From positions 1-9,379 of the forward strand of contig JAKSUO010000041.1 in NCBI GenBank assembly GCA_024408895.1: a stretch of 9,379 nt of DNA, read 5' to 3'. The notes under the pieces are model-generated. The model was not told the origin of the DNA and did not search any database. It saw nothing but the letters and a program-made list of their open reading frames with translations. This document shows positions 5,522-9,379 of the stretch, one piece after another. The position numbers were made by a program, and so were the translations under genes. The first letter of the stretch is position 1. The number at the start of each line of letters is the position of its first letter. The stretch is from Alphaproteobacteria bacterium. Lineage in GTDB: Bacteria > Pseudomonadota > Alphaproteobacteria > RF32 > CAG-239.

Positions 5522-7183
5522 CTATAAAATTTTGTTTTCATAACTGTCAAGCAAAGAAATTTCTTCGTTGTCTTCATTTTGAAATACCGGATGAATATTG
5601 CGGTTTTTAGGAGTGCTCTTTTTAGCTGTTTTTTTAACCGCTTCCTCATCATACACGGCAATTTGATTACGTCCCCTGTTTTTGGCCAAATACATTGCAT
5701 CATCCACTTGGCGCAACAAAACTTCTAAACTGGCCGTTTTTTCGGAAGAAACAACTCCGATACTAACGGTAATTTTTATGCTGTTGCCGTTGTCATCAGG
5801 AACGGATGAATCGGCGATAACCGAACGCAACCTTTCAGCAACCAGGGATGCCGCCTGAGAGCCTGCGTTGTTAAGATATATCACAAATTCTTCGCCTCCA
5901 AACCGAGAGACTACGTCTTCTTCGCGCAGAGAATTACGGCACAAATCAGCTAAATGAATTAAAACACGGTCACCGCTTTTGTGTCCGTATGTATCATTGA
6001 TATTTTTAAATTTATCGGCATCTAACAGCAACAAGCCAAAATTTTGTTGTTTGCGGATACACTCATTGATTTTTTCCGGCACAACTTTTTCAAAATAGCG
6101 ACGGTTCCATGCTTTGGTCAACGGATCTTTATCAACCTGACTTTGCATTTTATCTTCGCGTTCGTGGCGCAGGGTTATGTCTTGAAATGCCATATATAAA
6201 ACAATTTCGTTGTTATATTCTATTGGTTTTGCCGACACAGAAAGCCAGAACGGAGTGGCGTTGACAAGGTTGCACACCATTAAATCAAAATCTTCAACTT
6301 CATGATTTTTTTCCAAAATATTAAAAAATTCACCGCGATTCTTTTCATCTACAAAAAAATCGCTGATTTCGTAATAAGCCAGTTCTTTTTTGGTAATTCC
6401 AAAAATTTGACCGGCTTTATTGTTTATTAATATCGGTTTGTTGTTTGTCAGCCGGGAAATGACAATCGGAAAAGGTGACAAATCTATCATTGTGTTGGTC
6501 TGGATGTTGAGCTTATCTATTGCGTTCCAGCTTTTTTGCAATTCGGATTGATAAATATTAAACTTTAAGAAAATAACGGCAGCGACAAATACATATATCC
6601 ATAGTTTGTTGAATAAATTTAAATTCAACCAGCCGTATTTTACAAAACAGGAAGATACAACCAATTTTCCTAAAAGAATGAATATGGAAACACACAACAA
6701 AACACTTCCCGTTGAACGATTGTTGTTAAAGTGAAACAAGCTGCTGATAAACAATAAACCAATGCCGAGAAGAGTAAATATCGGGCTGATATAATAGCCG
6801 CGTCCGCTGTCGTAGTCCAAAAAAGAAAAATAAACACAAGCCGTTAATCCGAATGACACATAAAGCGTGAGCATTTCTTTATTTGCCAAAGTATTACTGT
6901 ATAATTCGGCCGCCGCATTAATCCATAGTGTGGAAGTCAATAATGATAATAGCATAATCACAAACGTGACAAAGTTAAAATTCAAACCGATCTTATAAAG
7001 TAAATGCTCGTGAGCGGATAAATAGGTTAAAAGTACAAGTATCAAGCCGCCTATCTGAAATAACAATAAGCCGCGATAATATTTATAGTCTCTGACTAAA
7101 AAAACGGCGGCAATACCCAAAAACAGGGATAAAAAGCCGAACAACACATTATAATCAGAATAAAAAATGTTTGCATTTAACAT
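5522..7183 (-). CDS. Membrane-bound diguanylate cyclase (7TM-PAS-GGDEF)
   Basis: The 553-residue protein makes cyclic di-GMP from two GTP. About seven hydrophobic segments fill residues 10-210 (roughly 10-30, 38-56, 70-98, 104-122, 133-150, 160-180, 193-210), forming a membrane sensor of unrecognised type. A PAS domain follows at about 232-340 (SPFPIVISR, ending in the typical FQDITLRHERE), and then GGDEF from about 352 with DPLTKAWNRR, DADKFKNINDTYGH, the active site GGEEF at 429-433, and SIGV. An RxxD inhibitory site (REED, 420-423) sits exactly five residues before GGEEF, so product feedback is expected. No EAL domain is present. The last 40 residues are charged and low in complexity. It is first in a probable operon with the RNA methyltransferase ten bases downstream. 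The start ATG has only a weak SD, so a nearby alternative is possible. Confidence 0.93.
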   Translation of the reverse strand: MLNANIFYSDYNVLFGFLSLFLGIAAVFLVRDYKYYRGLLLFQIGGLILVLLTYLSAHEHLLYKIGLNFNFVTFVIMLLSLLTSTLWINAAAELYSNTLANKEMLTLYVSFGLTACVYFSFLDYDSGRGYYISPIFTLLGIGLLFISSLFHFNNNRSTGSVLLCVSIFILLGKLVVSSCFVKYGWLNLNLFNKLWIYVFVAAVIFLKFNIYQSELQKSWNAIDKLNIQTNTMIDLSPFPIVISRLTNNKPILINNKAGQIFGITKKELAYYEISDFFVDEKNRGEFFNILEKNHEVEDFDLMVCNLVNATPFWLSVSAKPIEYNNEIVLYMAFQDITLRHEREDKMQSQVDKDPLTKAWNRRYFEKVVPEKINECIRKQQNFGLLLLDADKFKNINDTYGHKSGDRVLIHLADLCRNSLREEDVVSRFGGEEFVIYLNNAGSQAASLVAERLRSVIADSSVPDDNGNSIKITVSIGVVSSEKTASLEVLLRQVDDAMYLAKNRGRNQIAVYDEEAVKKTAKKSTPKNRNIHPVFQNEDNEEISLLDSYENKIL

Positions 7184-7317
7184 TATTGCACCATATACTA
7201 GTTATGATTTCATTTTATACCGAAATATTATAAAAACAAATATTATTTAAAAAAAATAGTGAAAAAATTTTTTTATGGTATAAACTGAAATAAACAGATT
7301 ATTTTAAGGATTGAAAA
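7184..7317. promoter_or_regulatory. Divergent AT-rich promoter region between the cyclase and membrane-protein genes
   Basis: These 134 bases separate two genes transcribed away from each other, so both promoters should lie here. The same word GGTATAAA occurs on the plus strand at 7277-7284 and on the minus strand at 7214-7221, each oriented towards its gene and placed like a -10 box about 30 bases before the start codon. No convincing -35 boxes are visible. The plus-strand gene has an AAGGA ribosome site at 7306-7310. Long A and T runs between the two may bend the DNA. Assignment of the boxes is inference. Confidence 0.45.
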
Positions 7318-8505
7318 ATGGTATATAAAGTTCCAGATCATTATAGCTATAAATTCAAGTTTGATATTGATAAACTTCCGGCTATGCAAAAAGATAAAAT
7401 TTCGTATGGTCTCACGATTTGGGGATTGGTTTTCGGATTATTGTTTGTTTTTATCGGGGGGTATGAAATTTTTGCTTATTTCTTTGCCGGCGGTAGCGAG
7501 GAACAATATGATTTTAATTTGCCGGCACAGATGTCTTCGGCGGATATTGCTTTTCACCGCTATTCTTTTGATACGTTTCTGATTATTTTCGGGCTGCTGA
7601 TTATCGGGTTGGCGGTTGTCGGTATGTCGCGCTATAAAGAAGTATTTTTTGATGGCAATAAAATTAAAATAACGCACAAGCCGCTGTTTGGACCGGTTAT
7701 GAAAGAAACAGAAGATTTATACAATTATTTGGGCGTTTTGCTGAAGGTGGAATACTATCAATTCGGTATGATAAATCGCAATCGCTATATTGTTGAGCTG
7801 TACCATAAAGAAAAAAATAAGAGAGTGCCGCTTTATATTTCCACCAACGGAAACAATATACGCAAAATTTGGGAAAGCTATGCGGCAAAACTTAAAATGC
7901 CGGCACTGTTTATGACCGATCACGGCTTGGTTTCGCGGCATCATCTTGAACTTGATAAAACTTTGAAAGATATGTCAAAGCGTTGGCATTTAAATGCGCT
8001 GTATCGTGAAGAAGAGCATATTCCGACTTCAGTCAAATATTACAGCAAGCCTGATAAGGTTATTTTGAAAGAAAGACGCTTATTTTTTGATATATATACC
8101 ATTTTGGCTTTCCTCGGCGTTTTGATTTTGGGGGCGCTGGCTGTTTATGCCGCTCGTAATTATCAAGTGATTTTATCATACATAAGCTTATCGTGGTTTA
8201 TTTCGCTATTCGCGGTTTGTATGTTTGTGATTTTTATATCGTTCATTGTAATTTTCAGCAAAGATGTTCTCATCATACGCAAAGATGAGGTCGTTCTCGG
8301 GCATAATATATCATTTTTAAGGTTGGATGCCGAGTTTATGAAAAAAAATGAAATTGAGGCGGTGGATATCGGGCATAATCCGATTACGGACAGATATTAT
8401 TTGTTGCTGATTTCTCATGATAAACATATGGTCTTCGGTAAAAATATGCCGATAGATGATTTGCGGTGGATACGCGGTTTGGTTATTCGGGAAATTGTGA
8501 AGTAA
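7318..8505 (+). CDS. Four-helix inner-membrane protein with two similar TM-plus-soluble halves, unknown function
   Basis: The 395-residue product has hydrophobic pairs at about 30-57 and 84-106, then 258-281 and 284-314. Each pair is followed by a soluble beta-rich segment: residues 107-200 and 315-395. The soluble parts look related: RYIVELYHKEKNKRVPLYIS then NIRKIWESYAAKL in the first matches RYYLLLISHDKHMVFGKNMP then DLRWIRGLVIREIV in the second. Both run from strands with an ITHK or VLGHN motif to a C-terminal helix starting near a Trp. This resembles bacterial PH-like membrane proteins of the YdbS/YdbT type, but I do not assign a family. A linker at about 201-257 is charged and His-rich. 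Start at 7318 is supported by AAGGA seven bases upstream. It precedes the YfgM-like gene by 83 bases, so an envelope role is plausible but unproven. Confidence 0.8.
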   Translation: MVYKVPDHYSYKFKFDIDKLPAMQKDKISYGLTIWGLVFGLLFVFIGGYEIFAYFFAGGSEEQYDFNLPAQMSSADIAFHRYSFDTFLIIFGLLIIGLAVVGMSRYKEVFFDGNKIKITHKPLFGPVMKETEDLYNYLGVLLKVEYYQFGMINRNRYIVELYHKEKNKRVPLYISTNGNNIRKIWESYAAKLKMPALFMTDHGLVSRHHLELDKTLKDMSKRWHLNALYREEEHIPTSVKYYSKPDKVILKERRLFFDIYTILAFLGVLILGALAVYAARNYQVILSYISLSWFISLFAVCMFVIFISFIVIFSKDVLIIRKDEVVLGHNISFLRLDAEFMKKNEIEAVDIGHNPITDRYYLLLISHDKHMVFGKNMPIDDLRWIRGLVIREIVK

Positions 8506-8588
8506 AAGAGTGAAAAATTTATTTGCTTTATAGCTTTTTTTTTGCTATGGGTTGAGTAATATCATTAAAATAAAAAAGGAAGAGTACA
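8506..8588 (+). promoter_or_regulatory. Spacer with T9-loop inverted repeat and SD for the YfgM-like gene
   Basis: ATAGC (8530-8534) and GCTAT (8544-8548) flank a run of nine T. The stem is only five base pairs and the T-run is in the loop, so it is not a classical terminator. GGAAGAG at 8578-8584 is a good ribosome site for the ATG at 8589. No convincing promoter is visible, so read-through from the upstream gene is likely. Confidence 0.4.
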
Positions 8589-9350
8589 ATGGCTAAAAAT
8601 GTTAAAAAAGATACTAAGAACGCAACGGTAAAAACAGTTAAGAAAAGCGCAGTTGCCACACAGGCAAAGCGTGTTGCGCGCGATACGTCAAATGTTAATC
8701 CGGAATATACAGATGCATTTATTCAAGAGGTAGATGAAGATGTGCATAATGAAAATCTGAAAATTTGGTGGAATCGTTATGGCGCTTTTGTGATTCTGTT
8801 TGTTGTTTTGGCTGTGACGGCAACAGTTTCTTTTGATAAAATCAGAAATTGGAAAATAGCACAAAATCAAAAAACAACGGAAGAATATATGTTGGCGGCG
8901 CAAGTTCGCGATAATGCCGAAGAAACGCTCGGCGCATTGCAAAAGGTTTCCAAAGATAATAAGGGAATATTCAGCGATTTCGCACGTTTGCAAATTGCCA
9001 ATGTACTTTTTCAACAGGAAAAAACGGACGAAGCATTGGAAACGTTGCAAAAATTGGTTGATGATAAACAAACTAATTCCGAAGTTAAGCATATTGCGTT
9101 GATTAAAATTGCAACTTACAAAGTGGATACGATTACTAAAGAAGAAATGGAAAAATTGCTTGAGCCGGTGCTGGCCGAAAACAATTCATGGCGTCCGTTG
9201 GCACAAGATTTGTTGGCTATGTCTGCCGTTAAAAACGGTGATTTGGATGCCGCAAAATCCATATATGAGGGAATTTTGCAAATTAAAGATTTACCGGAAA
9301 ATTTCCGTGTTAAAATTCAAGATATGCTGTCTTCTTTGAACGAGATGTAA
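8589..9350 (+). CDS. YfgM-like membrane-anchored TPR protein
   Basis: The 253-residue protein has a Lys/Ala-rich cytoplasmic N-terminus (residues 1-35), a charged segment, one membrane helix at about 64-81 preceded by WWNRYG, and a periplasmic helical part. TPR-like pairs are seen at about 128-158 (FARLQIANVLFQQ then TDEALETLQKLV) and 201-232 (AQDLLAMSAVKNGDLDAAKSIYEGIL). This plan matches the YfgM / TPR_21 family, whose E. coli member binds the SecYEG translocon and the periplasmic chaperone PpiD. In many Proteobacteria the gene lies just before bamB and der, and another gene does begin 24 bases downstream. The start at 8589 follows a good SD. The long basic N-terminal tail is more developed than in E. 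coli YfgM. Family membership is fairly sure; the exact role here is inferred. Confidence 0.85.
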   Translation: MAKNVKKDTKNATVKTVKKSAVATQAKRVARDTSNVNPEYTDAFIQEVDEDVHNENLKIWWNRYGAFVILFVVLAVTATVSFDKIRNWKIAQNQKTTEEYMLAAQVRDNAEETLGALQKVSKDNKGIFSDFARLQIANVLFQQEKTDEALETLQKLVDDKQTNSEVKHIALIKIATYKVDTITKEEMEKLLEPVLAENNSWRPLAQDLLAMSAVKNGDLDAAKSIYEGILQIKDLPENFRVKIQDMLSSLNEM

Positions 9351-9374
9351 TTTCATATAATAGATGAGGTAAGT

Positions 9375-9379
9375 ATGTA
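9375..9379 (+). CDS. Start of a further gene cut by the right edge, possibly bamB
   Basis: GAGGT at 9366-9370 is followed four bases later by ATG at 9375-9377, 24 bases after the YfgM-like stop. Only one codon and two bases are visible, so the sequence says nothing about the product. The outer-membrane assembly lipoprotein BamB is suggested only by the usual gene order after YfgM-like genes. Confidence 0.4.

Noticed and set aside
8688..9092. 134-codon minus-strand frame opposite the YfgM-like gene
   Set aside because: Its Ile/Phe/Cys-rich composition is what AT-rich antisense of a Lys/Glu-rich gene produces; it shows no motif.

Overview
The window appears to join two kinds of DNA. Positions 1 to about 2200 look like Bacteroidota DNA. 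There are two plus-strand genes without Shine-Dalgarno sites. Lysine in the first gene is almost always AAG (about 27 AAG to 3 AAA by eye). The second gene has a signal peptide ending ANA|Q followed by a beta-strand-rich body. Positions from about 2220 to the end look like a low-GC alphaproteobacterium, inferred from AAGGA-type ribosome sites, AAA-dominated lysine, a tRNA with encoded CCA, a YfgM-like TPR gene and a diguanylate cyclase. Whether the join is a transferred block next to a tRNA gene or a chimeric assembly cannot be decided from the sequence alone.

Layout. Positions 1-1149 hold the 3' part of a repeat-containing, probably surface protein gene that is open at the left edge; a strong terminator follows. 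Positions 1243-2097 encode an exported, probably outer-membrane beta-barrel protein of unknown function, whose 3' end carries three successive inverted repeats, the last terminator-like. The minus strand then has a tRNA-Gly(CCC) with its own terminator (2225-2327), transketolase (2399-4363), a TrmA/RlmC/RlmD-type m5U RNA methyltransferase (4375-5511) and a membrane PAS-GGDEF diguanylate cyclase (5522-7183). A 134-base AT-rich divergent promoter region follows. On the plus strand come an unrecognised four-helix membrane protein built from two similar halves (7318-8505), a YfgM/TPR-type membrane protein (8589-9350), and the first bases of one more gene at the right edge.

How the genes fit together. 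The cyclase, methyltransferase and transketolase genes are separated by only 10-11 bases on one strand and are probably one transcription unit, perhaps reading through to the tRNA and its terminator. The plus-strand pair at the right edge looks like envelope biogenesis: in related bacteria the YfgM-like gene usually precedes bamB and der, and an SD plus ATG is visible just before the window ends. The two left-hand genes could be a secreted repeat protein and an outer-membrane partner, but the intervening terminator means they are not a simple operon.

The points most worth checking are the phylum-like switch near 2100-2225, the exact 55-base repeat that begins at base 1 (in-frame tandem module and probable assembly-graph end), and the internal duplication in the 395-residue membrane protein.
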